Shown: positions 54,515-63,889, numbered from the stretch's first letter. The stretch: DNA of 64,000 bases from an uncultured Clostridia bacterium (GCA_947630825.1 CANRJA010000007.1:1-64000), one strand, 5' to 3'. Program-made: numbers and translations. Notes: generated by a model not told the origin, from the letters alone.

Positions 54515-57124
54515 CTAAATATATTTTAAAATATCCTTTATGTAAAACCTGAGTTCCTCGTCATTCATTTCATCAATGTTTGTTTTTCTTAGCTTATCTA
54601 TTACAATTTTTTCATTTATGTCGTCCATACCAATCTGCATATCGTTATGCACAGATACTTTTTTATTGCTGTTTTCTTCTTCAAATCCCTTCAGAAGCTC
54701 ATTAGCGCGGTTTATTATCTTAACTGGAAGCCCCGCTAATTTTGCGACTTCAATTCCATAGCTTTCGTCTACTCCGCCTCTTACTATTTTTCTCAGAAAC
54801 TTAATTCCCTGAGCAGTTCGCTTAACTGCAACGCTGTAATTCTTTACGCCGCTTAGCTCATTTTCAAGTTCAATAAGCTCGTGGTAATGGGTTGCAAACA
54901 GGGTTTTACAGCCCAACTTTTTAGAGCCGGAAATATACTCCGCAACGCTTCTCGCAATACTTATGCCGTCAAAGGTCGAGGTTCCCCTGCCGACCTCGTC
55001 TAAAATAACAAGACTGTTCTGCGTTGCATTTTTAACGATCTCCGCAACCTCGCTCATCTCGACCATAAACGTCGACTGACCTGAAGTAAGGTCGTCCGAT
55101 GCGCCTACTCTTGTGAAAATTTGGTCTACGACTGAGATTTTGGCATAATCAGCAGGCACGAACGAGCCTATCTGAGCCATAAGAGTAATAAGCGCTATCT
55201 GTCTCATATAAGTGGATTTACCCGACATATTCGGACCTGTTATTATGCTCATTTTGTTTTCAGTCAAGTCTAAATAAGCGTCGTTTGGAACAAACATCTC
55301 GTCCTTTTGCATCAGTTCGACAACAGGATGTCTGCCGTTTTTTATATCAATCACGCCGTCAATTGCTATCTCAGGCTTAGAATAGTTGTTTGCCGTAGCA
55401 ACTGTTGCGAAAGATGCTAAAACGTCAATCAATGCAAGAGCAGAGGCAGTTTCCTGAACAACTGTAAGCTGTTTTGCAATATAATCTCTAACCTCTACAA
55501 AAATTTCCTGCTCTAGTGAGATGACCTTATCGTTTGCCCCGAGTATGGTATTTTCAGCGTCTTTAAGCTCTTCTGTTATATATCTCTCGCAGTTTGTAAG
55601 AGTCTGCTTTCTGATATAGCTGTCAGGAACTAGATCAATGTTTGTCTTAGTTACTTCAATATAATATCCGAATACACGGTTATAACCTATTTTCAGGGTT
55701 TTAATTCCCGTTCTTTCCCTTTCCTTTTCAGCTATATTTTCAATAATACTTTTTCCGCCGTGAATTATATCGCGAAGCTCGTCCAAATTTTTGTTAAATC
55801 CGTCTTTTATAACTCCGCCGTCTTTAGTATTTACAGGAGGTTCGTCAACTATAGAGTTTTCAATCAGGTTTGCAATGTCCTCCAATGTCGAAATTCTTTC
55901 ATTTTCTGAAACCAAAAGTTTAGCGGAAAAGTTTGATAAGAGCCTTTTTATTTCAGGGAGCCTTTCGGCTGTTGCAGACAACGCTTTTAAATCTCTGGGA
56001 GTTGCAGTTTTATACATTACCCTTGTCATAAGACGCTCAATGTCATAAACACCTGCTAGAGCCTCGCTTAAATCACCCAAAACAACAGGATTATTTACAA
56101 GCTGTTCAACAGCGTCAAGCCTTTGAATTATTTTTGCAGGATTGGTCAAAGGCTGGTCAATAAACGTCTTTAAAAGCCTTTTTCCCATAGATGTCTTATT
56201 TTTATCAAGTACCCAAAGAAGCGAGCCTTTCTTTTCTTTGTTTCTCAAGGTTTCGGTAAGCTCTAAGTTTCTTCTTGCCGTTAGACCTAATATCATCAAA
56301 GGATCGTTTTCGTGTTTTGTAATATTGGTAAATCTGCCTATTAATGCTTTTTGAGTGTCATATATGTATTTAAAAAGACCGCATACTGCATTTGCTTCAA
56401 TACTATCAACATTGACAGAAAGCTTAGATAAATCAGACACTGAAAACTGCTCGCATACGACCTCACCGTTAGCTGATAAATCAAAATCCTTATCGTCGAG
56501 AACTGAAACGCTTGCTTTAAGCTTCTCTTTGATAAAAGACATTACCTCTTTAAGTTTCAGCACATTGTCATTCATCAATATCTCAACAGGCTCAAATCTT
56601 GAAAGCTCGTTTACAGCGTCATTAACTGCATCTCTGCCATTCAATAGATAAAGATGCACTTCGCCTGTTGAAATATCGGTAAGACAGAGCGATATATCAC
56701 TGCCATTATGATAAATCGAACATATATAGTTGTTCTGCGTTTCATCAAGCATACTGCTTTCGATAAGCGTTCCGGGAGTGATAACTCTTACAATTTCTCT
56801 TCTAACAAGTCCTTTAGCCTTAGAAGGATCCTCAGTTTGCTCACAAATAGCAACCATAAACCCCTTATCAATAAGTCTTTTTATGTATGTTTCGCAGGCG
56901 TGGTGAGGAACTCCGCACATAGGCGCCCGCTCCTCCAAGCCGCAGTCACGGCCTGTCAAAGTAAGCTCAAGCTCGCGTGACACAACAATAGCGTCGTCAA
57001 AAAACATTTCATAAAAATCACCCAGCCTATAAAAAACAATGTGATTTTTGTAATTCTTTTTGATCTCTACATACTTTTGCATCATAGGCGATAGCTTCGA
57101 CACATCAATATCGGCTATTTTCAC
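54515..57124 (-). CDS. mutS: DNA mismatch recognition protein MutS
   Basis: This 869-residue MutS1 protein has the mismatch-contacting Phe-x-Glu motif in YRLGDFYEMFFDDA (about residue 38), connector, lever and clamp domains. The C-terminal ATPase has Walker A ITGPNMSGKSTYMRQ (about 615), FTRVGASDDLTSGQSTFMVE and Walker B VILDEVGRGTST, then LFATHYHELIELE. The length is normal. The start is GTG. It forms miaB-ylbF-mutS-mutL-miaA with its neighbours, joining mismatch repair and tRNA modification. Confidence 0.97.
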   Translation of the reverse strand: MKIADIDVSKLSPMMQKYVEIKKNYKNHIVFYRLGDFYEMFFDDAIVVSRELELTLTGRDCGLEERAPMCGVPHHACETYIKRLIDKGFMVAICEQTEDPSKAKGLVRREIVRVITPGTLIESSMLDETQNNYICSIYHNGSDISLCLTDISTGEVHLYLLNGRDAVNDAVNELSRFEPVEILMNDNVLKLKEVMSFIKEKLKASVSVLDDKDFDLSANGEVVCEQFSVSDLSKLSVNVDSIEANAVCGLFKYIYDTQKALIGRFTNITKHENDPLMILGLTARRNLELTETLRNKEKKGSLLWVLDKNKTSMGKRLLKTFIDQPLTNPAKIIQRLDAVEQLVNNPVVLGDLSEALAGVYDIERLMTRVMYKTATPRDLKALSATAERLPEIKRLLSNFSAKLLVSENERISTLEDIANLIENSIVDEPPVNTKDGGVIKDGFNKNLDELRDIIHGGKSIIENIAEKERERTGIKTLKIGYNRVFGYYIEVTKTNIDLVPDSYIRKQTLTNCERYITEELKDAENTILGANDKVISLEQEIFVEVRDYIAKQLTVVQETASALALIDVLASFATVATANNYSKPEIAIDGVIDIKNGRHPVVELMQKDEMFVPNDAYLDLTENKMSIITGPNMSGKSTYMRQIALITLMAQIGSFVPADYAKISVVDQIFTRVGASDDLTSGQSTFMVEMSEVAEIVKNATQNSLVILDEVGRGTSTFDGISIARSVAEYISGSKKLGCKTLFATHYHELIELENELSGVKNYSVAVKRTAQGIKFLRKIVRGGVDESYGIEVAKLAGLPVKIINRANELLKGFEEENSNKKVSVHNDMQIGMDDINEKIVIDKLRKTNIDEMNDEELRFYIKDILKYI

Positions 57125-57157
57125 TTGAACTCACTTCCCTTTTCCTACTTATTCAAA

Positions 57158-57568
57158 TTAATGGCAGCCTCCGCAGGTCGAACAGCTTCCGCCGCAGCTT
57201 GCAGGCTGTTCCTCAGGACAGGTCATAGGATCTTCTCCGTTAGCAGCAGAACTGATAATAAAGTTTACCGAGTTTATTAGCTTTTCAACCTTTTCCTGTG
57301 ATGATGTAAACTCTGCCATATTGGGGTTTGCCATAATCTTGTTATAAATTTCTTTTAACTCGCTGTCGAGACGCTTCATTGCATCTGCGTCTTTTTCTTT
57401 TTTCTGCATCTCTTGATTAAGCTGCATTCTCTTAACGTTAAATTCGCCTATCATATTTTGTAATTCGACGTCTTTATCGTTCTTTACCTTTGCTTCCTGG
57501 TATTTCTTGTATCTTTCGTCCTCCTGCAAAGCTTTTCCAAGCTCTCTTGCCATTTCAATTACAGTCAT
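57158..57568 (-). CDS. YlbF/YmcA-family protein with Cys-rich C-terminal tail
   Basis: This 136-residue helical protein (VIEMARELGKALQEDERYKKYQEA..., then IMANPNMAEF) belongs to the YlbF/YmcA (Com_YlbF) family. In Bacillus these form the RicA-RicF-RicT complex that carries iron-sulphur clusters and affects mRNA maturation by RNase Y. The last 20 residues hold five cysteines and a terminal His (CPEE...CGGSCSTCGGCH), suggesting a metal or cluster site. It lies 25 nt after miaB, itself an iron-sulphur enzyme, and before mutS. I use ATG 57568 with AAGGAG 8 nt upstream. Role inferred from family. Confidence 0.85.
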   Translation of the reverse strand: MTVIEMARELGKALQEDERYKKYQEAKVKNDKDVELQNMIGEFNVKRMQLNQEMQKKEKDADAMKRLDSELKEIYNKIMANPNMAEFTSSQEKVEKLINSVNFIISSAANGEDPMTCPEEQPASCGGSCSTCGGCH

Positions 57569-57593
57569 AAAAATTTCTCCTTTATAATATTTA

Positions 57594-58979
57594 TTAAACA
57601 ATTTCCCCGAGCAGCGCCCAGTTCATTGCCTTAACTATTTTTACATCAACAAAACTTCCAATTAAATCCTTATCGCCGATAAACTCGACAATAATATTTT
57701 CGTCACTTCTTCCCTGAATATGCTCGTCTGAGGTTCTTCCCTCTTTGTCAACCAAAACCCTTAACGTCCTGCCGACAAAACGTGACATCCACTCAACATT
57801 GACCTCTCTGTGTTCAAGCAAAAGCTCTCTTAGCCACAAGCCCTTTTGCTTACTGCTTATATTATCCTCCATCAAAGCGGCTTTTGTTCCGCTTCTTTTT
57901 GAGTAAACAAACGAATATATATTATCAAAATTAAATCTCTTTACGGCTTCCTTAGTCTCGCAAAACTCTTCATATGTCTCGCCGGGAAACCCTACAATTA
58001 TATCGCTTGTAAATGAAAAGTCCGGCTTTTTGCTTCGTGCATAATCAATAATTTCCGCATACTCTTCAACTGTATATTTTCTGTTCATCTCTTTTAAAAC
58101 TCTGTTGCAGCCCGACTGCATAGGAAGATGCAAATGCTTGCAGACCTTATCGCACTCAAGTATCGCGTCTATAAGCTCATGAGTTGCGTCTTTGGGGTGT
58201 GAACTCATAAATCGAATTCTGAAATCTCCCTCAATAGTATTCAGTATTCTTAAAAGATTTGGAAAACCATAGCTGTATGAATTTACATTTTGACCGAGCA
58301 GAGTTATTTCCTTGTAGCCCTCGCTAACCAAGTCTGATACTTCGTCAAATACTGCCTCTACAGCTCTTGACCGCTCCCTGCCTCTTACATAAGGCACTAT
58401 ACAATATGTGCAGAAATTGTTGCAGCCATACATAATAGGAACTGACGCTTTGAACTTATTATCCCTAAGCTGTTTTAAGTTTTCATTGATTTCGCTTTCC
58501 TGCTCAGTTATATTAAAAACTCTGCTTTTGGTCTTTATTACCTCATAAAGCATTTCATAAAACTGATTATAAGCAAAAGTGCCGAATACCAAATCTACCT
58601 GGCGATAGTTTTGCTTTATTCTTTCAGCTATATGCTTTTGCTGTGCCATACAGCCGCATATACAAATAACTGTATCGGGTCTTTCCTTCTTCAGACGCTT
58701 ATATCTGCCTATGTTTCCGAAAACTCTGTCTTCGGCGTGTTCTCTGACAGCACAAGTGTTTAAAATAATAAGTGAAGCGTTTTCGGTATTGTCAGTAAAC
58801 TCATACCCGATTTTTGAGATCAAGTCTTTTAGCTTTTCGCCGTCGGTTGCATTCTGCTGACAGCCAAATGAATGTAAATAGCAAAGCGGAGTTTTATCTC
58901 CGTAAATATCTAAAATTAATCGTTTGAGATTATCAATCGAAAAATTATTATTAACACTACATATAGACTTATTTTCCAA
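57594..58979 (-). CDS. miaB: tRNA-2-methylthio-N6-dimethylallyladenosine synthase
   Basis: This radical-SAM methylthiotransferase completes the ms2i6A37 modification begun by MiaA. The 461-residue protein has the N-terminal cluster cysteines (SFGCQQNATDGEK, NTCAVREHAEDRV and CGCMAQQK), the CxxxCxxC core YGCNNFCTYCIVPYVRG (about residue 195) and a C-terminal TRAM domain. QQNATDGEK and YVRGRERSR mark MiaB rather than RimO. The start is TTG with GGGAG 7 nt upstream. It is the first gene of the large minus-strand block and has its own promoter. Confidence 0.96.
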   Translation of the reverse strand: MENKSICSVNNNFSIDNLKRLILDIYGDKTPLCYLHSFGCQQNATDGEKLKDLISKIGYEFTDNTENASLIILNTCAVREHAEDRVFGNIGRYKRLKKERPDTVICICGCMAQQKHIAERIKQNYRQVDLVFGTFAYNQFYEMLYEVIKTKSRVFNITEQESEINENLKQLRDNKFKASVPIMYGCNNFCTYCIVPYVRGRERSRAVEAVFDEVSDLVSEGYKEITLLGQNVNSYSYGFPNLLRILNTIEGDFRIRFMSSHPKDATHELIDAILECDKVCKHLHLPMQSGCNRVLKEMNRKYTVEEYAEIIDYARSKKPDFSFTSDIIVGFPGETYEEFCETKEAVKRFNFDNIYSFVYSKRSGTKAALMEDNISSKQKGLWLRELLLEHREVNVEWMSRFVGRTLRVLVDKEGRTSDEHIQGRSDENIIVEFIGDKDLIGSFVDVKIVKAMNWALLGEIV

Positions 58980-59010
58980 AATAAAGCTCCCTTTTATTTA
59001 TATATAGTGT

Positions 59011-59039
59011 ATTATATCATACAATAACAGTTATTTCAA
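59011..59039 (-). promoter_or_regulatory. Sigma-A promoter of the miaB operon
   Basis: On the minus strand TTGAAA (59039-59034), a 17-nt spacer and TATAAT (59016-59011). It is back-to-back with the dnaD promoter, the -35 boxes being 22 bp apart. Confidence 0.8.
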
Positions 59040-59061
59040 GTCAATTTATCAATATTTTGAA

Positions 59062-59090
59062 TTGCAAATGATTTTTTTCTATGTTATACT
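59062..59090 (+). promoter_or_regulatory. Sigma-A promoter of the dnaD-dnaI operon
   Basis: TTGCAA (59062-59067), a 17-nt spacer with extended TGT, and TATACT (59085-59090). The leader is about 85 nt. Confidence 0.75.
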
Positions 59091-59182
59091 TAAATATAAT
59101 TTATGTCGGATAAAAAATTATATTGTTTTATTTTAGTTTATCAGCCAAAGACTTTTTTGCTGAATTATTTTTGAGGTGCAAG

Positions 59183-60253
59183 ATGAAGTATAAAATAGAG
59201 AGAAAAAACTGGGGACAATTCTTTACCGTTCCCTGTAAAGTAGTTTCAAAGCATTTAAAGCTGTGCAGCGGTGATTTTTTAAAGATTCTGTTATTCATTT
59301 TATCAAGCGATAAGAATGAAATAATCACTGAAGATATAAGCGCTGCCACAGGTATTTCAACCGACATTATAGACGACGCCATTGTTTACTGGAGTCAGGC
59401 AGAGATTTTTTCAGTTCTGAATGTAACAGTTTTGAAAAACACAGAAACTAAACCAATACATAATTCAACCAACAGCAACAAGTCAGATGCAGTAACAGCT
59501 TTAAAAAATCCTGAAAAGGTTTCTGTGCTTCCAGCTGAAAACCCTGTAAAAAATTCACTTGAAAAGAAAAGCAGCCATGCTAAATATTCATCAAAGGACA
59601 TATCAGATATTGTAAACAGCCAAAAAGAGATAAAAGAAATGTTTTCTCAGCTTGAAGTTATATTAAAAAGAAGTTTAAGATTTTCCGAGCAATGCGGTTA
59701 CATAAATTTAGTTGAAAATTACGGCTTCCCTGTTGCATCGGTTCTTATGCTTGTTCAATACTGTGAGGATATAGGCAAATCAAGCATAAGATACGTTGAG
59801 AGCATTGCAGAATCTTGGTTTGAGCAGGATATTACGTCATACCGCCAGGTAGAGGCAGAAATCATCAAACTGATGAAGTCGCACAAAGTTGAAAACAAGG
59901 TAGCAAAGATTTTCGGGCTTACTGCAAATCCTACAAAAAAGCAAAAGGAATATATAAGCTCGTGGACAGAATTAGGTTTTGATATTGATATGATTCAGCT
60001 TGCATATGAAAAGTGTGTAGACCAGATAAATAAGCTCTCATTTCCGTATATAAATAAAATTATTACAAGCTGGGCAAACGATAAGATATTTACTGTAGAC
60101 GAGGTAAATATCCATGACGCTAAAGCTAAAAAGAATAATTCTAAGAAAAAAATTAAAGAAAAAGAACATTCCTACGACCTTGATGAGTTTTATGAATTCA
60201 CTTTAAATCATGTTCCTAAAATAAAAGGAAAGGATAAACTGAATAATGAATAA
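59183..60253 (+). CDS. DnaD-domain replication protein
   Basis: This 356-residue primosome-type protein has an N-terminal winged-helix part (KIERKNWGQFFTVPCKVVSK, then FLKILLFIL), a Lys/Asn-rich linker (about 90-150) and a C-terminal pair of DnaD/DnaB_2-like domains with SIAESWFEQDIT-type YxxxIxxxW signatures near residues 200 and 280. In Bacilli DnaD and DnaB help load the helicase with DnaI, whose homologue overlaps its 3' end here. I use ATG 59183 (GAGG 6 nt upstream) rather than an in-frame start 60 nt earlier. Confidence 0.88.
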   Translation: MKYKIERKNWGQFFTVPCKVVSKHLKLCSGDFLKILLFILSSDKNEIITEDISAATGISTDIIDDAIVYWSQAEIFSVLNVTVLKNTETKPIHNSTNSNKSDAVTALKNPEKVSVLPAENPVKNSLEKKSSHAKYSSKDISDIVNSQKEIKEMFSQLEVILKRSLRFSEQCGYINLVENYGFPVASVLMLVQYCEDIGKSSIRYVESIAESWFEQDITSYRQVEAEIIKLMKSHKVENKVAKIFGLTANPTKKQKEYISSWTELGFDIDMIQLAYEKCVDQINKLSFPYINKIITSWANDKIFTVDEVNIHDAKAKKNNSKKKIKEKEHSYDLDEFYEFTLNHVPKIKGKDKLNNE

Positions 60254-61241
60254 CAATATGTCGCCGTCGGCTTTTACAAAGGCTGCTTTAGAAATTGAGA
60301 ACAGACACAACAATGCTTTTCAAACTCTTGAGCTTCACAAGGCTGAAATAAGCAAAAAAGCTCCGGAAATCGACTCTTTATACAACAGAATTTTGCAGAC
60401 AAGTATTGATTTATCAAAGGCAATATTATCCCGCAGTGATAATATAGGAAAAATTATTGACGAGCTTAAAAATAAAAATCTTGAAAACCAGCTAATGATA
60501 AAAATAATGCTTAAAGAGTTCGGTTATCCTGAAGATTATTTAAAAGCCAAATTCACCTGTTCTATTTGTAATGACAGCGGATATGTAAACGGCAGCAGAT
60601 GCGAGTGCTTTAACGAGCTTATAAAAAAGTACACTGTTGACGAGCTTAATGAAAGCTGTAAAATTGAGCTTCACGATTTTAATGAATTTAATCTGGGTCT
60701 GTACTCAAATATACCCGATGAGAAATCGGGCATTATTCCCAGAGAGCGAATGAATGAAATTCTTATTCAGTGCAGAAATTACGTTGATACTTTTTCAAAA
60801 AACTCCTGCTCGTTATTTTTCTTAGGCAAAACAGGTTTGGGAAAAACATTTTTATCTTCAATGATAGCAAAAGCACTCATAGAGAAAGGCTTCAATGTTG
60901 TGTTTGACTCTATAAACAATTTTCTTATCAAAGCTGAAAACGAACATTTTGGAAGAATTAATGGAAATACAGTTGAAACTATCATAAACGCAGACTTGGT
61001 AATACTTGACGATTTAGGCTCGGAGTTTTCCACTCCTTTCAATAATTCAACGCTGTATAACATAATAAATACACGAATCAATATGGAGGTCCCGACAATC
61101 GTTTCTACAAACCTTTCACTGTCAGAGCTCAATGAAAAATATGACGACAGAATTATATCAAGGCTCACGGGAATGTATACGCCGTTCAGATTTTTCGGAA
61201 CGGATATAAGGCAAGTTAAAAGACGTATGATGGACAGATAA
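60246..61241 (+). CDS. DnaC/DnaI-type helicase-loader ATPase
   Basis: This 331-residue protein has an N-terminal helical part with a Cys cluster (FTCSICNDSGYVNGSRCECF, about residues 100-120, as in DnaI zinc domains). An AAA+ domain follows with Walker A FFLGKTGLGKTFLSSMIA (about 200), Walker B LVILDDLGSEF, sensor VSTNLS and the Arg finger region DRIISRLTG. It should load the replicative helicase. The ATG overlaps dnaD by 8 nt, so the two are co-translated. The pair is divergent from miaB and ends at a bidirectional terminator. Confidence 0.92.
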   Translation: MNNNMSPSAFTKAALEIENRHNNAFQTLELHKAEISKKAPEIDSLYNRILQTSIDLSKAILSRSDNIGKIIDELKNKNLENQLMIKIMLKEFGYPEDYLKAKFTCSICNDSGYVNGSRCECFNELIKKYTVDELNESCKIELHDFNEFNLGLYSNIPDEKSGIIPRERMNEILIQCRNYVDTFSKNSCSLFFLGKTGLGKTFLSSMIAKALIEKGFNVVFDSINNFLIKAENEHFGRINGNTVETIINADLVILDDLGSEFSTPFNNSTLYNIINTRINMEVPTIVSTNLSLSELNEKYDDRIISRLTGMYTPFRFFGTDIRQVKRRMMDR

Positions 61242-61248
61242 AAAATCA

Positions 61249-61281
61249 AGGTGAAAAGCAGTATTGCTCTTCACCTCTTTT
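61249..61281. terminator. Bidirectional terminator between dnaI and tyrS
   Basis: AGGTGAAAAGCA (61249-61260) pairs with TGCTCTTCACCT (61265-61276) with one mismatch. CTTTTATT follows on the plus strand and TTGATTTTTTA on the minus strand. Confidence 0.8.
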
Positions 61282-61282
61282 A

Positions 61283-62503
61283 TTATTCCTTTTCTGCTTT
61301 GTGGAAAACTTTCTTTCCTTTTTTGATTATTACAGCCTTATCAAGATTTACAAGTGCCTTCGAATCTAATACCTTTTCATCATTTACTGATACTCCGCCC
61401 TGCTGAACAAGACGTCTTGCCTCTCCGTTTGATGCAACAAGACCGCACTTGACTAAAAGCGTCAGAAGTCCGATACATCCGTCATCGTTTAAATCAGCAG
61501 CACTGATTTTAGTAGTTGGCATATCGTCGCTGACACCCGCTTTACCGAAAACAGACTTTGCGGCATTCTGAGCCTTATTTGCTTCATCTTCACCGTGAAC
61601 CAGCTTTGTAAGCTCGAAAGCTAAAATCTCTTTTGCTTTATTAAGCTCCGCGCCCTCCATAGTTCTTTCCATTTCCTCTATTCTCTCAATGGGAACAAAG
61701 GTGAGCATCTTTAAGCACTTTATAACGTCAGCGTCATTTACATTTCTCCAGTATTGGTAAAAATCATACGGAGATGTCTTTTCAGCGTCAAGCCAAACTG
61801 CGCCCTTTTCTGTCTTACCCATCTTTTTGCCCTCAGAATTGAGCAGCAGAGTAATTGTCATAGCATAAGCGTCTTTACCGAGCTTTCGTCTGATAAGCTC
61901 TGTTCCGCCGAGCATATTTGCCCACTGATCGTCTCCGCCAAACTGCATATTACAGCCGTACTTCTGATACAGTACATAAAAGTCATAGCTTTGCATAATC
62001 ATATAGTTGAATTCAAGGAAAGACAAGCCTCTTTCCATTCTCTGCTTATAGCACTCGTGCGATAACATTCTGTTTACGCTGAAGTGCGGCCCGATTTCTC
62101 TTAAAACCTCAACGTAATTCAAATCCATAAGCCAGTCGGCATTATTTACAATAACAGCCTTGTCATCTGAGAAATCAATAAAACGGCTCATCTGCTTTTT
62201 AAAGCAGTCAACATTGTGCTGAATGGTTTCTCTGGTCATCATCTTTCTCATATCGGTTCTTCCCGACGGATCGCCTATCATTGCTGTTCCGCCGCCTATA
62301 AGAACTATTGGCTTATTCCCTGCCATTTGCATTCTTTTCATAAGGCAAAGCGCCATAAAGTGACCAACGTGCAGACTGTCGGCTGTAGGGTCAAAACCGA
62401 TGTAGAATGTGGCTTTTCCTGCGTTGACTAATTCCTCAATCTCCTTCTCGTCTGTAAGTTGTGCTAACAGACCTCTTCTTTTTAATTCTTCAAATAATGT
62501 CAT
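61283..62503 (-). CDS. tyrS: Tyrosyl-tRNA synthetase
   Basis: This class I synthetase charges tRNA-Tyr. The 406-residue protein has the HIGH equivalent [18 protein letters not shown] (about residue 40), the tyrosine pocket with [18 protein letters not shown] and [12 protein letters not shown], the KMSKS equivalent [14 protein letters not shown] (about 235), and a C-terminal S4 domain. I use ATG 62503 (GGAGG 7 nt upstream); the in-frame start 27 nt earlier overlaps the ribosome site region. It is a single gene controlled by a T-box. Confidence 0.96.
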   Translation of the reverse strand: MTLFEELKRRGLLAQLTDEKEIEELVNAGKATFYIGFDPTADSLHVGHFMALCLMKRMQMAGNKPIVLIGGGTAMIGDPSGRTDMRKMMTRETIQHNVDCFKKQMSRFIDFSDDKAVIVNNADWLMDLNYVEVLREIGPHFSVNRMLSHECYKQRMERGLSFLEFNYMIMQSYDFYVLYQKYGCNMQFGGDDQWANMLGGTELIRRKLGKDAYAMTITLLLNSEGKKMGKTEKGAVWLDAEKTSPYDFYQYWRNVNDADVIKCLKMLTFVPIERIEEMERTMEGAELNKAKEILAFELTKLVHGEDEANKAQNAAKSVFGKAGVSDDMPTTKISAADLNDDGCIGLLTLLVKCGLVASNGEARRLVQQGGVSVNDEKVLDSKALVNLDKAVIIKKGKKVFHKAEKE

Positions 62504-62617
62504 TTTTATTCCTCCGAATTTATATTTCAATCTTTACAGATAAATTTATAACCTTAATCACTTATAAACGATGAAATCAAATACTGATTTCACGAATATC
62601 ACCCCTTTCTATTAAAA

Positions 62618-62862
62618 ATAAAAAATCCCCTGACAAAAGCCAGAGGACGAATAAATCGTGGTACCACCTCAATTTATCACAGCTAAACATTCACTGTGAA
62701 CTCATAACGCTTTAACGGGCGTCAGACGAATAAACCTACTAAATTTTCAGAATATCAGCTCAAAGATGTATTCGCAAATCGAGTTATTGCTTTCTCCCAC
62801 CGACCGAAAGTTCTCTGAAAATAACAAAGATATGCTACTTGTTCTTATCACAGCCTTTAATT
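62618..62862 (-). ncRNA. T-box riboswitch, tyrosine class, upstream of tyrS
   Basis: The minus-strand leader has the Stem I start CAGAGAAC and a specifier loop reading GCGAATACATC, in which UAC (62770-62768) is the tyrosine codon followed by a purine. The T-box GAGGTGGTACCACG (62670-62657) follows, then a terminator where CCTCTG pairs with CAGGGG (62647-62626) ahead of ATTTTTTATTTTT. Uncharged tRNA-Tyr should favour antitermination and raise tyrS expression. The specifier and gene agree. Confidence 0.95.
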
Positions 62863-62868
62863 TTTGAT

Positions 62869-62897
62869 ATATTAACACATAATTTTTTTATTGTCAA
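62869..62897 (-). promoter_or_regulatory. Sigma-A promoter of the tyrS leader
   Basis: On the minus strand a perfect TTGACA (62897-62892), a 17-nt spacer with extended TGT, and TAATAT (62874-62869). Confidence 0.85.
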
Positions 62898-62921
62898 GAC
62901 CGCCGCTTGAATTTATCTGCT

Positions 62922-62959
62922 AAAAAAGTGCGGCGTATTACATTAAAATTCACCACACT
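62922..62959 (-). terminator. Terminator after sigG
   Basis: On the minus strand AGTGTGGTG (62959-62951) pairs, with two G-U pairs, with CGCCGCACT (62935-62927), and TTTTTTA follows. It lies between the sigG stop (62986) and the tyrS promoter. Confidence 0.75.
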
Positions 62960-62985
62960 TTACTATTGGTATTAAATTATATAAA

Positions 62986-63759
62986 TTAGCAGAACTGTTT
63001 TTTTATCTGCTCCAATGCGCCTTTTTCAAGTCTTGAAACCTGAGCCTGTGAAATACCAATGCTTTTTGCAACCTCTACTTGAGTTTTGCCCTGAAAAAAT
63101 CTTAAACTGAGTATGTTTTTCTCTCTGGGCATAAGCTTTGAAATAGCCTCCTTGAGAGAAATTTCATTTAACCAACTTATATCATTATTTCCGTCACCTA
63201 TCTGGTCAAGAACAAATAAAGCGTCTCCTGAATCTGAATAAACCGGCTCGTATATCGAAATCGGGTCGCATATGGATTCAAGGGCGGTTACCACATCTGA
63301 GGTTTTGGCGTCTATCATTTTAGCTATTTCTTCAATTTTAGGCTCCTTTTGATGCTCGTTTATATACTTCTCCTTTGCCTGCATAGCCTTATATGCCAAA
63401 TCACGTAGCGAACGGCTTACCCTTATTGGAAAATTATCTCTTAAATACCTTCTTATCTCACCTAAAATCATGGGAAACGCATAAGTGGAAAATTTGACGT
63501 CATATTCAAGAGAAAAATTATCTATTGCCTTTATAAGCCCTACAACTCCTACCTGAAATAAATCGTCAGGAGACTCTCCTCTCCCCGCAAACATCTGCAA
63601 AACGCTTAAAACAAGCCTTAGATTACCGTTTATCAGTTCGTCTCTTGCATTTTTATCTCCGTCCCTTACCTTCTTTAACAGCTCCAGCTTTTCAGATTCC
63701 TTTAGCGTGGGCAGCTCAGAAGTATTTACACCGCTTATCTCAACTTTATTATACTGCAT
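62986..63759 (-). CDS. sigG: Sporulation sigma factor SigG
   Basis: The late forespore sigma factor. The 257-residue protein opens NKVEISGVNTSELPTLKESE, the SigG-type start. Region 2 has NGNLRLVLSVLQMF, DDLFQVGVVGLIKAIDNF and KFSTYAFPMILGEIRRYLRD. Region 3 begins IRVSRSLRDLAYKAMQ and region 4 has LSLRFFQGKTQVEVAKSIGISQAQVSRLEKGAL. VEISGVNTS and its length separate it from SigF and SigB. In Bacillus sigG follows sigE; here no spoIIG genes are present, and it is a lone gene with a candidate forespore promoter. GGAGA precedes the ATG. Confidence 0.93.
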   Translation of the reverse strand: MQYNKVEISGVNTSELPTLKESEKLELLKKVRDGDKNARDELINGNLRLVLSVLQMFAGRGESPDDLFQVGVVGLIKAIDNFSLEYDVKFSTYAFPMILGEIRRYLRDNFPIRVSRSLRDLAYKAMQAKEKYINEHQKEPKIEEIAKMIDAKTSDVVTALESICDPISIYEPVYSDSGDALFVLDQIGDGNNDISWLNEISLKEAISKLMPREKNILSLRFFQGKTQVEVAKSIGISQAQVSRLEKGALEQIKKQFC

Positions 63760-63790
63760 TTTTAATCTTCTCCAACAATTAGTTTAATAT

Positions 63791-63820
63791 AATTATTGGC
63801 TGTGAGATTTTCTTATATGC
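63791..63820 (-). promoter_or_regulatory. Candidate forespore (sigma-F/sigma-G type) promoter of sigG
   Basis: On the minus strand GCATA (63820-63816), a 15-nt spacer and GCCAATAATT (63800-63791) resemble GYWTA and GGNRANANTW, with the second G of the -10 missing and the spacing one short. No sigma-A promoter is visible here, and forespore control of sigG is established in Bacillus. Confidence 0.45.
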
Positions 63821-63853
63821 AAAAAATCAAAATGATTACAGGGTCAATTTCTG

Positions 63854-63889
63854 GTAAAAAAACACCTGCTACGCTTAACATAGCAGGTG
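63854..63889 (-). terminator. Terminator after the Hsp20-like gene
   Basis: CACCTGCTA (63863-63871) pairs perfectly with TAGCAGGTG (63881-63889). On the minus strand TTTTTTTA follows, 45 nt after the stop of the partial gene. Confidence 0.88.

Noticed and set aside
60779-61249. 156-codon minus-strand frame inside the dnaI-like gene
   Set aside because: It is complementary to the conserved AAA+ domain; the plus-strand protein explains the sequence.
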